Of a stretch of DNA of 53,259 nucleotides, positions 32,732 through 41,731 are shown piece by piece. Under the pieces are notes generated by a model that saw nothing but the letters and a program-made list of their open reading frames with translations, was not told the DNA's origin and did not search any database. Source of the stretch: Candidatus Pullichristensenella avicola (GTDB taxonomy: Bacteria; Bacillota; Clostridia; Christensenellales; Aristaeellaceae); the NCBI GenBank assembly GCA_018711655.1, contig DVIA01000005.1, forward strand, positions 1 through 53,259. The letters run 5' to 3'. Position numbers and translations under genes: made by a program. Positions within the stretch are counted from its first letter, which is position 1. Each line of letters begins with the position of its first letter.

Positions 32732-34072
32732 TCAGAATTGCACGCGCGCCGAAGCGCCTTCATAGGCGATCAGTTCGCGGTCGGCGCAAAGCGCGTCCAC
32801 AGCGCGGAAGTACGCTTCGCGGCCGGCGTAGAGCGGTTTGTAGCTTTCTACGACGCGGCGCGCCTTCTGCGCGCCATTGCACAGAAGTTCCGCCGCCAGC
32901 GCGACCTGGCCCTGCGCCGAGACCACGCAGGCAGTGTCAAAATCGCCGATGGCGTAGTCGTCGCCGTGCGACTTGCCCACCGCGCCGCCGATGTGCGGGT
33001 GCATGCAGGGCATGACGCAGCTGAGGTTGCCCATATCGGTCGAGCCGCAGCCCCAGCCGTCGTCGATCTGGACCTCCTCCGCGCCGAGCAGCGTTTCCAT
33101 GCAGTCCTTCGCCACCGCCATCAGTTCCGCGCTGTTGTTCAGCGGCGCGTAGCCGAGCATGTCCGAAACCTTCACCGTCGTGCCCATGGCCAGCGCGCCG
33201 GCGGCCAGCGCGCGGTTGACCTTTTCATTGGCGCGCATGACGCTTTCCATGCTCGCGCCGCGCACAAAGGTGTCGATCTGCACATTGGCGGGAATGATGT
33301 TGACCGATTCGCCGCCGGCGGTGATGATGGGATGGATGCGGATATGCTCGTCGTCCTGGAACGTTTCGCGCAGATCGTTGATGCCCTGCAGGCCGAGCGT
33401 CGCGGCGTAAAGGGCGTTTCTGCCCATGTGCGGCGCGCCGCCCGCATGCGCCGCCGTGCCGGCATAGCGGGCCGTTTTCATCACCAGCCCATTGCTGCCC
33501 CGGTTGCAGGCGAACTTGGGGCCGTCGCTGGGGCCGGTGTGGAACATGTAGGCCAGGTCTACGCCGTCCATGTAACCGCGGTAGAGGAATTCCTCCTTGC
33601 CGGTGGGGCTGTGGATGAGGCCCTGCCTGCGCAGATCGCGGCGGAAATCCAATTCGATGCCCTCTTCGGCCGGCACCGCCATCAGGCGGATGGAGCCGGA
33701 AAGGCCGTCCAGCGCGCCCGGCTCCTTGAGCGCCAGGGCGATGCCGACCATGGCCGCGCACTGCGCATGATGGCCGCAGGCGTGGGCGCGCCCTTCGCGC
33801 GCCTGAAAATGCCCGGGCGCAAGCAGCGCGTCCAGTTCGCAGAGGATCAACAGCTTCGGGCCGGGGCGGCCGGTGTCGATGTCGGCGTAGAAGCCCGGAA
33901 TGTCGCCCGCCTTTACCAGCGTGTAGCCGGCCTTTTCAAAAATGTCGGCCAGATAGGCGGAAGTCTGCCACTCGCGGAAGCCCGTTTCGGGGTGCTCCCA
34001 GATGTAGCGCTCTGCCGCGGCCATTTCCGGCCGATGCCGGGCAACGAGTTCCAGGTACTTTGCATATTCCAT
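32732..34072 (-). CDS. M20D-family amidohydrolase (AbgB/aminoacylase-like)
   Basis: 446 residues from ATG 34072 with CAGGAGG 8 nt upstream. M20D features: HPETGFREWQTSAYL, the metal motif ACGHHAQCAAMVG near residue 97, VPAEEGIELDFRR with the catalytic Glu pair, GTAAHAGGAPHMGRNAL as dimerisation-domain signature and GGESVNIIPANVQI. It hydrolyses an amide bond of an acylated amino acid or aminobenzoyl-type conjugate with a two-metal centre. HSPTGKEEF and CGSTDMGNLS further mark the AbgB-type branch. Probably first gene of a two-gene operon with the ceramidase-like gene. Confidence 0.9.
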   Translation of the reverse strand: MEYAKYLELVARHRPEMAAAERYIWEHPETGFREWQTSAYLADIFEKAGYTLVKAGDIPGFYADIDTGRPGPKLLILCELDALLAPGHFQAREGRAHACGHHAQCAAMVGIALALKEPGALDGLSGSIRLMAVPAEEGIELDFRRDLRRQGLIHSPTGKEEFLYRGYMDGVDLAYMFHTGPSDGPKFACNRGSNGLVMKTARYAGTAAHAGGAPHMGRNALYAATLGLQGINDLRETFQDDEHIRIHPIITAGGESVNIIPANVQIDTFVRGASMESVMRANEKVNRALAAGALAMGTTVKVSDMLGYAPLNNSAELMAVAKDCMETLLGAEEVQIDDGWGCGSTDMGNLSCVMPCMHPHIGGAVGKSHGDDYAIGDFDTACVVSAQGQVALAAELLCNGAQKARRVVESYKPLYAGREAYFRAVDALCADRELIAYEGASARVQF

Positions 34073-34476
34073 AAATATACCTCCTGTTTGCGTGAAATTC
34101 GCAAAATCAACGAAAAACAGCCCCCGCGCAAAGCGGAGAAACTTCCTTGAACCTTTCCCGGCCACCGTCTGGCCAAAGGCGTTTTGCGCAAAGCGCGCAA
34201 CGGATCGGCGCCGCGAAAACGCGCCCTTGGAAAGCGCCGCGGCGCGGAACCCGCCTCCCGCCCGCAGGGCCCCGGATGCGCGCGGAAAAGCCGGTTTTGG
34301 AGCGCGCGCCGCCATTTCCATCGGCGCGGGCTTCGCGGTCGCGGCCGGGCTTTCGATGGAATACGGTCGCGGCCGCCGGCCCACCTCGCCGCAGCGGCGC
34401 GGCCGGGCCAGGCGGCATCGGCCTGCGGCAAGGGGCGCTCCCGGCCTTGCGCGTTCCCGAACGGGCGCGGCCGGCC
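34073..34476. other. Divergent GC-rich spacer
   Basis: About 400 bp between two divergent genes. Frames on both strands are open because of high GC but have no ribosome site or recognisable protein. I see no repeats, and no minus-strand promoter was found for the M20D gene. Confidence 0.5.
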
Positions 34477-34505
34477 TTGCGATTGCGCCGAAGGCGTGAT
34501 ATAAT
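34477..34505 (+). promoter_or_regulatory. Promoter of the MBL-fold gene
   Basis: TTGCGA (34477-34482), 17 bp and TATAAT (34500-34505) preceded by TGA (extended -10). The leader is only about 14 nt and begins at the ribosome binding site. Confidence 0.75.
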
Positions 34506-34525
34506 CGGCGCAGGAGGGATTTGCC

Positions 34526-35347
34526 ATGTATCTTACCAGGGAAACGCACATGACGCCGCAGCTTGCGCTGCGCTGGCTGACCATCGCCTGTTTTGAAGTG
34601 CGGGTGGGCGACTTTTCCATCGTCATCGACCCCTGCGTCGGGGCCTCGCCCGCGGTGGATTTCGGCGCCGAAGTCATTGAACGGGCCGACCTGATCCTCA
34701 TCTCCCACGGCCATTGGGATCACATCACCGACCTGCGCGCGCTGATGGAGCGCTTCGACTGCCCCATCCTGGCGGGCGAACTGACTGCGCCAAGCCTCAT
34801 CCGCATGCTCAACGCCAACCCTGCGCGCGTCTATCCCATGACGCCGAACCTGGAACTGGACTTCGGCGGCGCAAAGGTGCGCGCGCTGTTCGCGCGCCAT
34901 ACCGATCAGCGCGCGCGCCTGGACGCGCTTTCCCGCAGCCTGGCGAAAAACCCCTGGAACGACACGCCGGAAAAACTGGAGTGCAATTTCTACGGAAACC
35001 TCGAATATCGCGACTATCTCATTACCGCGCCCTCGGGGCTGAAGGTGCTTTTCTGGGGCAGCAACGCCACGCCCGAACAGATCGCCCTCGTGCGCGAGCT
35101 TCGGCCGGACGTGGCGTTTTTGCAGTATACCAAGCAGACGCCGGAGGAACTGGCGGAACTGGCGGCGCAGGGCGGAATCCGGGCGATCCTTCCCCACCAC
35201 ATGGACCTTTCCCAGCCCCCGGAGGTCTATCAGGCGCGCATCGACGAACTGGAAGCGCGGGTGCGCGAGCGCGCTCCGATCTGCACGGTCATCCATCCGC
35301 GGCCGCTTGAGTGGTATCAGTTCGGCCTGGGCATGCGCGCGCTGTAG
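34526..35347 (+). CDS. Metallo-beta-lactamase-fold hydrolase (UlaG-like)
   Basis: 273 residues from ATG 34526 after CAGGAGGG. The MBL metal motif HGHWDH is at residues 61-66, preceded by SIVIDPCVG. Later metal ligands are likely in ARHTDQ and LPHHMDLSQ. The overall look is of L-ascorbate-6-phosphate lactonase-type or general MBL hydrolases that open lactones or phosphoesters. The substrate is not known. It is monocistronic, with its own promoter and a shared bidirectional terminator. Confidence 0.82.
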   Translation: MYLTRETHMTPQLALRWLTIACFEVRVGDFSIVIDPCVGASPAVDFGAEVIERADLILISHGHWDHITDLRALMERFDCPILAGELTAPSLIRMLNANPARVYPMTPNLELDFGGAKVRALFARHTDQRARLDALSRSLAKNPWNDTPEKLECNFYGNLEYRDYLITAPSGLKVLFWGSNATPEQIALVRELRPDVAFLQYTKQTPEELAELAAQGGIRAILPHHMDLSQPPEVYQARIDELEARVRERAPICTVIHPRPLEWYQFGLGMRAL

Positions 35348-35355
35348 GCGGCCTT

Positions 35356-35406
35356 CAAAAAATGCGCCGGAGCCTTCCTGCGATGGGAGGCTCCGGCGCG
35401 CTTTTG
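35356..35406. terminator. Bidirectional intrinsic terminator
   Basis: GCGCCGGAGCCT (35364-35375) pairs with AGGCTCCGGCGC (35388-35399). TTTTG follows on the plus strand and six T residues on the minus strand. It serves the convergent MBL and isomerase genes. Confidence 0.9.
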
Positions 35407-35407
35407 T

Positions 35408-36769
35408 TTACATTACCAGTTCGATGTCCATGATCCTGCAAAAATCGCGCAGTGCCTCGGTGTAATCACCGTAGGCGACGAGCACATGCTGGCTGGACAC
35501 CTTCTGCGCAAAGTCCTCCACGGTGCAGGAATCGGGGAAGATGCGCAGGCTGGGCAGCTGCGGCGCGGGGTCGTCCCAGCCAAATTCGTTCCACGGCATG
35601 GGCGTTTCGCCGCGGCCTGTGTAAACGTGCATTTTGTACCTGCCGCCCATATAGACCAGCCGCGCGCAGGTGACGTAACCGGTTTTGACCTGCGAAACGT
35701 TGAGCAAGGAGGCGTTGAGCAGGCCGAAGGCGGCGGGCAACACCGTCACATCGCCCATGGTGGCCGCCTTGGGCACGAAGTCCGGCACGCCGGCGATCAT
35801 GCTGTCCTCAAAGAACTCGTAGTACTCCAGATAGGGAACGATCTGCCCGGAGAGATATTTGAGGATGAGTTGCGTGGCCGCGCCCATGATGTCGTTTTCG
35901 GGAATGGTGAGCACGCCATAGTAATGCTCCAGGAGCATAAACACCATCGCCGGCGGGAAGCCCAGCAGCTTTTTCATGCCGTCCACGTCGATCAGGGACA
36001 CGGCTTCGTAGCCGCGCTCCTCGATCTTCATGCCCACGGCCAGGGCGTAGCGCACGCCCTTTTCGATGACCGAATCGTCGCAGGGGCGCTTGAACACCCA
36101 GTTGTTTTTGACAAATTCGACGCCCTCGCGCACCTTTTGCGCGTCGAGCTTTTCCAGATTCTGCACCATTTCCAGCATTTCGAAGGGCTCGACCTCCACG
36201 CCGATCTGTCCGCGCATGGAATTGCCCTCGAACTGCGTGCCGTACAGAAGCATATCGCGGTAGCCCATCGTGCCGATGCGCGCGCCGCGCAGGGCCGTGC
36301 GCGCGCGGCAGGCGGCCACAAAGGCGGCGATCTTCTCAATCGGCGCCGGCTTTTCCACAATGCTGTAGACAAACTTGAAGGTGTAGCCCAGCGCCTCGAA
36401 GGCGGGGCGGATGGCGGAGGTGCCCGCCTGGTCGGCGGTGGTGATCAGGCGGCCGTTTTCGTACCAACCGCACAGGCCCCACAGAAGCATGGGCACATGG
36501 CGCAGCGGATCCGTCACGCGAATGACCGCGTGGGTGGGCACCCAGCCCGCCACGCATACGATCAGGCAGGACAGCGACCTGCCCTCCAGCTTTGCAAGGG
36601 CCGCGTCGGCCGTTTCGTAGCCTGGGTCGTCGATGACGATGCCGGCGTCGAGCAATTCGCAATCCAGGGCGGCAAGGGCCTTCAGGGCCTGATCGTGCTT
36701 GATTTGCAGACGTTCGAAGGGCGTATTGATCTCCCCAAAACAAACAAACCCTACCTGCTGCTTTTTCAT
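35408..36769 (-). CDS. FucI/AraA-fold sugar isomerase family protein
   Basis: 453 residues from ATG 36769 (GAGGAGG upstream). It resembles L-fucose/arabinose isomerase family proteins of unknown specificity: VGFVCFGEINTPFER at the N-terminus, a central Rossmann-like region (GARIGTMGYRDMLLYGTQFE) and the C-terminal substrate region VKTGYVTCARLVYMGGRYKMHVYTGRGETPMPW. Such enzymes interconvert aldoses and ketoses with Mn2+. The metal ligands (Glu, Asp, His) cannot be assigned securely by eye. It lies 114 bp downstream of the LacI gene on the same strand and is probably under its control. Confidence 0.78.
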   Translation of the reverse strand: MKKQQVGFVCFGEINTPFERLQIKHDQALKALAALDCELLDAGIVIDDPGYETADAALAKLEGRSLSCLIVCVAGWVPTHAVIRVTDPLRHVPMLLWGLCGWYENGRLITTADQAGTSAIRPAFEALGYTFKFVYSIVEKPAPIEKIAAFVAACRARTALRGARIGTMGYRDMLLYGTQFEGNSMRGQIGVEVEPFEMLEMVQNLEKLDAQKVREGVEFVKNNWVFKRPCDDSVIEKGVRYALAVGMKIEERGYEAVSLIDVDGMKKLLGFPPAMVFMLLEHYYGVLTIPENDIMGAATQLILKYLSGQIVPYLEYYEFFEDSMIAGVPDFVPKAATMGDVTVLPAAFGLLNASLLNVSQVKTGYVTCARLVYMGGRYKMHVYTGRGETPMPWNEFGWDDPAPQLPSLRIFPDSCTVEDFAQKVSSQHVLVAYGDYTEALRDFCRIMDIELVM

Positions 36770-36883
36770 GCGGATGATCCTCCTCAACAATTTAGCGCAA
36801 TAATATAAACGTTCGTGCGCGCACAGGCGCGGCGCGAAGGCAAAAACGCATGTTACGGCGGGAAAGTCTTTGGCAAAGCGTCC

Positions 36884-37873
36884 TCAGGTGGTAGAGCGCA
36901 CGATCAGCGCCGGCCGCAGCGCGATCTGCTGCTGGGAGGCGTTCTGGTTCTTCGCGCGCTTGGTCAGAACATTTACGGCGATGGCAATCATGTCCTCGCA
37001 GGGGTTGGCGATGGTGGTCAACCCGCCCTCTATGTAGCGGGAAACGGTCAAATTGTCAAAGCCCATAATGGCCATATCCTCCGGCACGCGCAGCCCGCTT
37101 TCGCGCAGGGCGCTGATGGCGCCGATGGCCATCAGGTCGTAACAGCAGAATACGGCGTCTGGCGGCGCGCTCATGGAGAGCATTTCCTTCATGCGCAGAT
37201 AGCCGCCGGACTCGGCGCGCTCGGCGCCGACGCAGATCAGTTGCGGATCAAGCTTGATTTCCATGCGCTTGAGCGCCTGCTTTAAAATATTGACGCGGTT
37301 GACCGATACCCTGTCGCTGATACAGCCGATGCGCCGATAGCCGCGCCGGTAAAGGTGCTCAACGCCGTGCACGATGCCGCTGTACTCGTCCAGGTGGATG
37401 CAGTCAAACTCCAAAAGAGGATAGTATTTGGAGGTAATCAGCATCACCGGCAAATCGCTGCGCTGCAGGGCGCGGACGATCTGCTCGGAGATAACCTCCT
37501 CGGTGTCGATGACCACCAGCAGGCACTTGACGCGGATGCGGCTCATGGCGTTGATGGATTCGACCATCTTCTCCGGAAGAAAATCGGTCAGTTTGATGAT
37601 GATGGAATAGCCCTTTTCGGCAAGGCGTTCCTTGGCGACATGGATGATGCGCGCATAGTATTCGGACTGCACTTCCGGCACGATGATGCCCGCGCAATTC
37701 CAGTCCGGCGTAGCCCGGCCGCCGCGGCCCTGCAGGGAATAGCCCATTTCGTCGGCCGTCGCCTGCACCTTTTCGCGCATTTCCGCGCTGATTTCACAGC
37801 TGCCGTTGAGCGCGCGGGAAACGGTGGAAACAGATACGCCCAGTGCGCGCGCGATGTCCTTCAAGTTCGCCAT
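36884..37873 (-). CDS. LacI-family transcriptional repressor
   Basis: 329 residues from ATG 37873. The N-terminal LacI helix-turn-helix is textbook (LKDIARALGVSVSTVSRALNG at residues 4-24), then the hinge and a type I periplasmic-binding-like effector domain with AGIIVPEVQSEYYARII, GYRRIGCISDR, PDAVFCCYDLMAIGAI and MGFDNLTVSRYIEGGLTT. It probably senses a sugar imported by the ABC system encoded nearby. A dyad between its own -35 and -10 suggests autoregulation. Confidence 0.94.
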   Translation of the reverse strand: MANLKDIARALGVSVSTVSRALNGSCEISAEMREKVQATADEMGYSLQGRGGRATPDWNCAGIIVPEVQSEYYARIIHVAKERLAEKGYSIIIKLTDFLPEKMVESINAMSRIRVKCLLVVIDTEEVISEQIVRALQRSDLPVMLITSKYYPLLEFDCIHLDEYSGIVHGVEHLYRRGYRRIGCISDRVSVNRVNILKQALKRMEIKLDPQLICVGAERAESGGYLRMKEMLSMSAPPDAVFCCYDLMAIGAISALRESGLRVPEDMAIMGFDNLTVSRYIEGGLTTIANPCEDMIAIAVNVLTKRAKNQNASQQQIALRPALIVRSTT

Positions 37874-37904
37874 GCCTTCACCCCTCGACGTTTACGGTTC
37901 TACC

Positions 37905-37933
37905 ATAATAGCACAAACGAAAATTGTTTGCAA
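37905..37933 (-). promoter_or_regulatory. Promoter of the LacI gene with embedded operator dyad
   Basis: Minus-strand TTGCAA (37928-37933), 17 bp and TATTAT (37905-37910). The spacer contains the inverted repeat CAAAC-N7-GTTTG (37914-37930), placed to block RNA polymerase when bound. Confidence 0.7.
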
Positions 37934-38035
37934 CATTCCAGAAAAGTTTACAATGCGATGCGCTGCAACCGCCTCTTCTGGCCGCAAATGAGGGGACCTC
38001 CTTTGTCGTCAACGGTGAATCGCCCCTGGAACCGC

Positions 38036-38060
38036 GGCGGGCCGTTTTGCACGGCCCGCC
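38036..38060 (-). terminator. GC-rich hairpin after the binding-protein gene
   Basis: GGCGGGCCGT (38036-38045) pairs with ACGGCCCGCC (38051-38060). There is no T run, so it is probably an mRNA 3' stabiliser or weak terminator of the gene ending at 38112. Confidence 0.4.
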
Positions 38061-38111
38061 CGGGTGCGGGACGGAAGGCCGCGCGGGGCGGCCCTTCGTC
38101 CGGCGTGGGAT

Positions 38112-39461
38112 TTAGCGGGAAACGTCGTACTCGTAGGCGTAGACGGACAGGTCGGTGTCGCCCTCTTCCTTGAGCTGCTGATAAGCGGCGTTGTAGCGCT
38201 CGTTCAGATCCGGAACGGCCTCTTCCCAGGTGAGGTCGCCGCGCATGATGCTGTCCATCACGGTTTCAGAGGTGTCGCCTTCCAGGGGCAGCAGGGCGTC
38301 CGGGTAGAGGAACACGCTGGTGTAGTTGGTCAGGTCGGAGAACAGCGTCCACTGCTCGCCGAGGTTCTCGTCCACGACGGTGTTTTCGATGATCTCCATC
38401 TTGTAGGGGATCATGCCGCCCATGGCGTAGATGGACGCGTTGAGCTCGTCGCTGTTGAGGAAGCAGAAGGCCTTGACGATGGCGGCCTGGTGTTCGGCCG
38501 AGGAATCGTCGTAAGCCGGGGCGCAGATGGAGCAGTTCACGCGGTCAAGGTACACGCCCTTGTAGGGAGCTTCGCCCTCTTCAAAGGTGGGCATGTCGAT
38601 GACGGTCCAGTTGCACTCCGCCGGGAACTGGGAGGTATACACGGCGTAGTCGTAAGCCGGGGCCGGGAACATGCCGACGCGGCCGGCGGCGAACTGGGCG
38701 CGGATTTCGTCGATGCCCAGGTCGTCGGCGCCGAGCATCCAGCCGTTCTGGTACATTTCGGCAATGGCCTTCACCGGGACTTCGTAGATGCTGAAGTCAT
38801 AGGTCTCGGTGTTGGGGTCCCACCAGCCGCGGCCGGTAGAACTCGTCGTGGCCTTGAAGGTCAGGCGGCGGAACATGGCCGACCAGGTGGACCAGCCGTA
38901 GCCGAACTCTTCGCCGTTGCCGTTCTCGGTGATGATGCGGGCGCATTCGACGACGTCGTCCCACGTCTCGGGCAGTTCGAGGCCGTTTTTCTCAAACAGG
39001 TCGAGGTTCACAGCCATCTTGATGGGCACAACTTCCAGCGGCAGGGAAAAGAGCATGCCGGCCTGGATGTTGATGCCGTTCTGGATGTAGGGCTCGTAGC
39101 TGGCGATGAGCGCCTCGAGTTCCTCATCCTCGATGCTCTCCAGGTCCTTGACCCAGCCGCGCTCAATCCAGGTCTGGCGGTTGGTCTGCACGTCGATCAG
39201 GTCAAAGTAGGTGCCAGCCTGCAACATGGCCTCCAGGTCGGTTCCGTAGGTGTTGATGTTGGAGATCAGTTCGATGTAAACGCCCTCCTCGGCGCCCGTG
39301 GTGGCGTTCCACTTGTCGATCTCCTCCTGCAGCTTGATCAGGTAGGCGCCGACGGAGCAATAGTACTGCACGACTTCGACGTCGTCCTCGGCGGACGCGA
39401 AGCCGGCCGTGAGGCCCATGCACAGCACAAGGGTAAGCAACAGAGCCAGGAACTTCTTCAT
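38112..39461 (-). CDS. ABC transporter extracellular solute-binding protein (family 1, MalE-like)
   Basis: 449 residues from ATG 39461 with AAAGGAGG upstream. Signal peptide at residues 1-24 ending FASA/ED, a signal peptidase I site; the Cys in TLVLCMG is not in a lipobox. The mature protein is a cluster D binding protein: YYCSVGAYLIKLQEEIDKWN, AGTYFDLIDVQTNRQTW, LPLEVVPIKMAVNLDLFEKN, LPETWDDVVE and AQFAAGRVGMFPAPAYDY. It should feed the permease pair at 41820-43616, which lies on the other strand and lacks its own binding protein. The ligand is probably an oligosaccharide or glycoconjugate; unproven. Confidence 0.92.
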   Translation of the reverse strand: MKKFLALLLTLVLCMGLTAGFASAEDDVEVVQYYCSVGAYLIKLQEEIDKWNATTGAEEGVYIELISNINTYGTDLEAMLQAGTYFDLIDVQTNRQTWIERGWVKDLESIEDEELEALIASYEPYIQNGINIQAGMLFSLPLEVVPIKMAVNLDLFEKNGLELPETWDDVVECARIITENGNGEEFGYGWSTWSAMFRRLTFKATTSSTGRGWWDPNTETYDFSIYEVPVKAIAEMYQNGWMLGADDLGIDEIRAQFAAGRVGMFPAPAYDYAVYTSQFPAECNWTVIDMPTFEEGEAPYKGVYLDRVNCSICAPAYDDSSAEHQAAIVKAFCFLNSDELNASIYAMGGMIPYKMEIIENTVVDENLGEQWTLFSDLTNYTSVFLYPDALLPLEGDTSETVMDSIMRGDLTWEEAVPDLNERYNAAYQQLKEEGDTDLSVYAYEYDVSR

Positions 39462-39523
39462 AGTCTACCTCCTTTTGGTCTCTTGGGGTGTGTACGCAAA
39501 GCTGGAACACAAAACGCACTTAA

Positions 39524-39552
39524 AGTTTAGCAGTATTTTCGTCCCCTGTCAA
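39524..39552 (-). promoter_or_regulatory. Promoter of the binding-protein gene
   Basis: Minus-strand TTGACA (39547-39552), 17 bp and TAAACT (39524-39529). The leader is about 55 nt. Confidence 0.8.
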
Positions 39553-39865
39553 CAATTCACCGAAAAATAGTCTTTCTGCATAAATATTGCGATATATTTG
39601 TGCGCATATCGGCGCAATAGACAAAATACAATGCCGTATATGGGCGTTTTTTCCAATTTATGCAGCAGCGAGTTGTCCACAAATTCACAAAATACAAACG
39701 CAAAATTTCGTGACAAGGGAAAAATACGCAAACTTTACGAAACTATCAGCCGAAACAACGCGCTGTTCGACGCCGCGATATGCCCCGCGCATCGCGTCCG
39801 CCGCCGCCGCGACGCCGTGAAAAGCCGCAATTCTCTTCGCCGGCGCCGCAGCGGAACGCGCTCCG
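39553..39865. other. AT-rich then GC-rich spacer
   Basis: 313 bp upstream of the binding-protein promoter and downstream of ceramidase-like paralogue 2. The first 200 bp are AT-rich, consistent with regulatory DNA. No gene, no intrinsic terminator and no clear operator dyad were seen. Confidence 0.5.
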
Positions 39866-41383
39866 CTAATCGCGGAAAATTTCGTTGATGTTCTTGAGCG
39901 TTTCGCGCACCAGTTGGTCTCCGCCGACATGACCGATCAGGCCGCTGGAAAGGAAGGCGCTGTAGTGGCCGCCCTTTTCCGCCTTTTCGGTGGGAAGATA
40001 GCCGTCCGAGCCGTTGGCCAATTGCACCAGGAAGGTCTGCTCGGCCAGGCTGCGGGCCTTGATCTGGTTGCCGTAATCCAGGAACAGTTCAAAGGGGTTG
40101 GTGGCGATGGCCACGCTGCCCAGGCGGATGATGTGCACCTCGGTATCGACGATATCGAGCACCTCCTGCAGTTCGGCGCGGCGCAGGATGCCCAGGTGCA
40201 CCTGCAGTTTGGCGGCGTCGTTGAAGTCCACATCGCCATCCTTGTCGCGCAGGTACTCGCGCACGGCGCGGCGGGCCTGGTTGATCTCGGTCAGGGTGGC
40301 GCGGCGCAGCGGCAACTGCATGGAATGCACCTGATGGATCAGGACCGGGTCGGTCTGCATGTCGTCCAGGCCCTCGTCGTAGACGTTGATGATCTCGTCG
40401 GCGATGCGCTTGCCCGCCTTGCGCATGCCGGCCAGGTCGAACATGGAGGGATCGGCCTTGCGGCGGGGCGGATTGTTGCGCTTGAGGTTGGGATCGTTGA
40501 CGTCGCTTTCCGGCTCCACCCAGCGAACCAGGTCCACCGGGCACTGGTCGCCGGCGGCGCTGCACTGCGTCAAAAGGAAGATGTGCTCGCCAAAGTGCTT
40601 GCGCACCAGCATTTTCGCCTCGCCCCAGAAGTCGGGCGACACGAACAGGCGGTGCTGCACGCACTGCGCCGGGCAGGCGAGGTTGGCCACGATGCCGGTC
40701 AGTTCGCGCTTGTCGTTGAATACATACAGCAGTTCAATGCCCGAATCGTTGCCGCCTTCCAGGTGGGTGAACACCGCCGTATCGGTGTCGCCCCACATCT
40801 GCGCGGTGCCGTCCGAATAGCAGGCGCGCCGGCACATGCCCACCACGGCGCGGCCAAAGGCGTTGCTGAAGCCGCCCGGCGCGCGGCGGCTCCACGCCTC
40901 CAGAACGCACTGGGCGATGCGGTCGGAAAGGAACACCAGCAGTTCTTCGTCGGTGGCGATATCCGGGTTCTGCGATACGTTGGCGCTTTCTATATATTTC
41001 TTGTCCGGCGGCAGTTCGCTTTCCAGCAGCCCCCGGAAAGAGGTGGAGGCGCCGGCCGGCTGCTTGGCGGAGGAATTGCCCCGCCCCGCGTAGCCCGGGC
41101 CGGTGTGGGTGTGGATCGCCGAGAGGACGACCTTCATCGGGTCCAGCCCGGCGCCATTGTTCTGCAGCTTTTCGCGAACAACTTCCAGAAGCGTGTGGGA
41201 AACGGAGACCAGGTCGCAGCTGCACATGACCAGCTGTTCCTCGTCCGTGCTCACAGCCATCGCCGTGGCGGTCAGCGGTTTTTCCACATATTCGGAAATA
41301 CGTTCAGCAAATTGGCCGACGAGAGAGACCTTTTTTTCCGGCGTAATGTTGACTTCAGACCATCCGATTCGGAAGTTGCCCAT
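39866..41383 (-). CDS. Cytoplasmic neutral-ceramidase-like protein (paralogue 2)
   Basis: 505 residues from ATG 41383 (GAGGG upstream). It is homologous over its full length to the product of 31245-32708: IGWSEVNITPEKKVSLVGQF at the N-terminus, the zinc motif AIHTHTGPGY (His91, His93), CSAAGDQCPVDLVRW, IATNPFELFLDY and GSDGYLPTEKAEKGGHY at the C-terminus. The HTHTGP motif is nearer to true neutral ceramidases than in paralogue 1, but the loop Ser is Cys. There is no signal peptide. It sits between the binding-protein and permease genes of the ABC importer, with its own promoter, so it probably acts on the imported compound. Confidence 0.78.
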   Translation of the reverse strand: MGNFRIGWSEVNITPEKKVSLVGQFAERISEYVEKPLTATAMAVSTDEEQLVMCSCDLVSVSHTLLEVVREKLQNNGAGLDPMKVVLSAIHTHTGPGYAGRGNSSAKQPAGASTSFRGLLESELPPDKKYIESANVSQNPDIATDEELLVFLSDRIAQCVLEAWSRRAPGGFSNAFGRAVVGMCRRACYSDGTAQMWGDTDTAVFTHLEGGNDSGIELLYVFNDKRELTGIVANLACPAQCVQHRLFVSPDFWGEAKMLVRKHFGEHIFLLTQCSAAGDQCPVDLVRWVEPESDVNDPNLKRNNPPRRKADPSMFDLAGMRKAGKRIADEIINVYDEGLDDMQTDPVLIHQVHSMQLPLRRATLTEINQARRAVREYLRDKDGDVDFNDAAKLQVHLGILRRAELQEVLDIVDTEVHIIRLGSVAIATNPFELFLDYGNQIKARSLAEQTFLVQLANGSDGYLPTEKAEKGGHYSAFLSSGLIGHVGGDQLVRETLKNINEIFRD

Positions 41384-41477
41384 GCTTTACCCTCCATTCA
41401 ATTTCTGTGCCGTTGTTCTCTAGCGCAAAAATGGCGCTTTGATTACGCAAAAATTCCGAAGCCGCTTTACACGACTC

Positions 41478-41505
41478 ATTATAGCGAAAACCTCTGAAAT
41501 GTCAA
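41478..41505 (-). promoter_or_regulatory. Promoter of ceramidase-like paralogue 2
   Basis: Minus-strand TTGACA (41500-41505), 16 bp and TATAAT (41478-41483), both perfect. Confidence 0.85.
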
Positions 41506-41638
41506 GAATTTAAACCGCTTCCCGCGGAAAATTGCGCCTTTTCTGGAACAAATTTACCAAATCAGCCTTTGAAAAAGGAGTTGTCTTGTAGATTATTCGA
41601 TGATATTGTTACGCAAATAAGTGGATATTTCACAAAAA

Positions 41639-41665
41639 GCTGTAATATACACACGCTGTATTATA
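41639..41665. repeat. Direct repeat in the divergent regulatory region
   Basis: GCTGTAATATA at about 41639 and GCTGTATTATA at about 41655 are 16 bp apart, in the AT-rich region between divergent promoters. It may be a regulator site. Confidence 0.45.
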
Positions 41666-41702
41666 AGAACCGCCGAATTTTCAACGCTGCGCAAAAGGTA
41701 AC

Positions 41703-41731
41703 TTGCAATCCCACGTTTGGTCGGGTATAAT
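41703..41731 (+). promoter_or_regulatory. Promoter of the ABC permease operon
   Basis: TTGCAA (41703-41708), 17 bp and TATAAT (41726-41731). It is divergent from the promoter at 41478-41505. Confidence 0.8.

Noticed and set aside
32732-35296. An 854-codon minus-strand frame extending the M20D gene upstream
   Set aside because: The upstream half is antisense to the MBL-fold gene and has no domain. The strong ribosome site before ATG 34072 fixes the real start.
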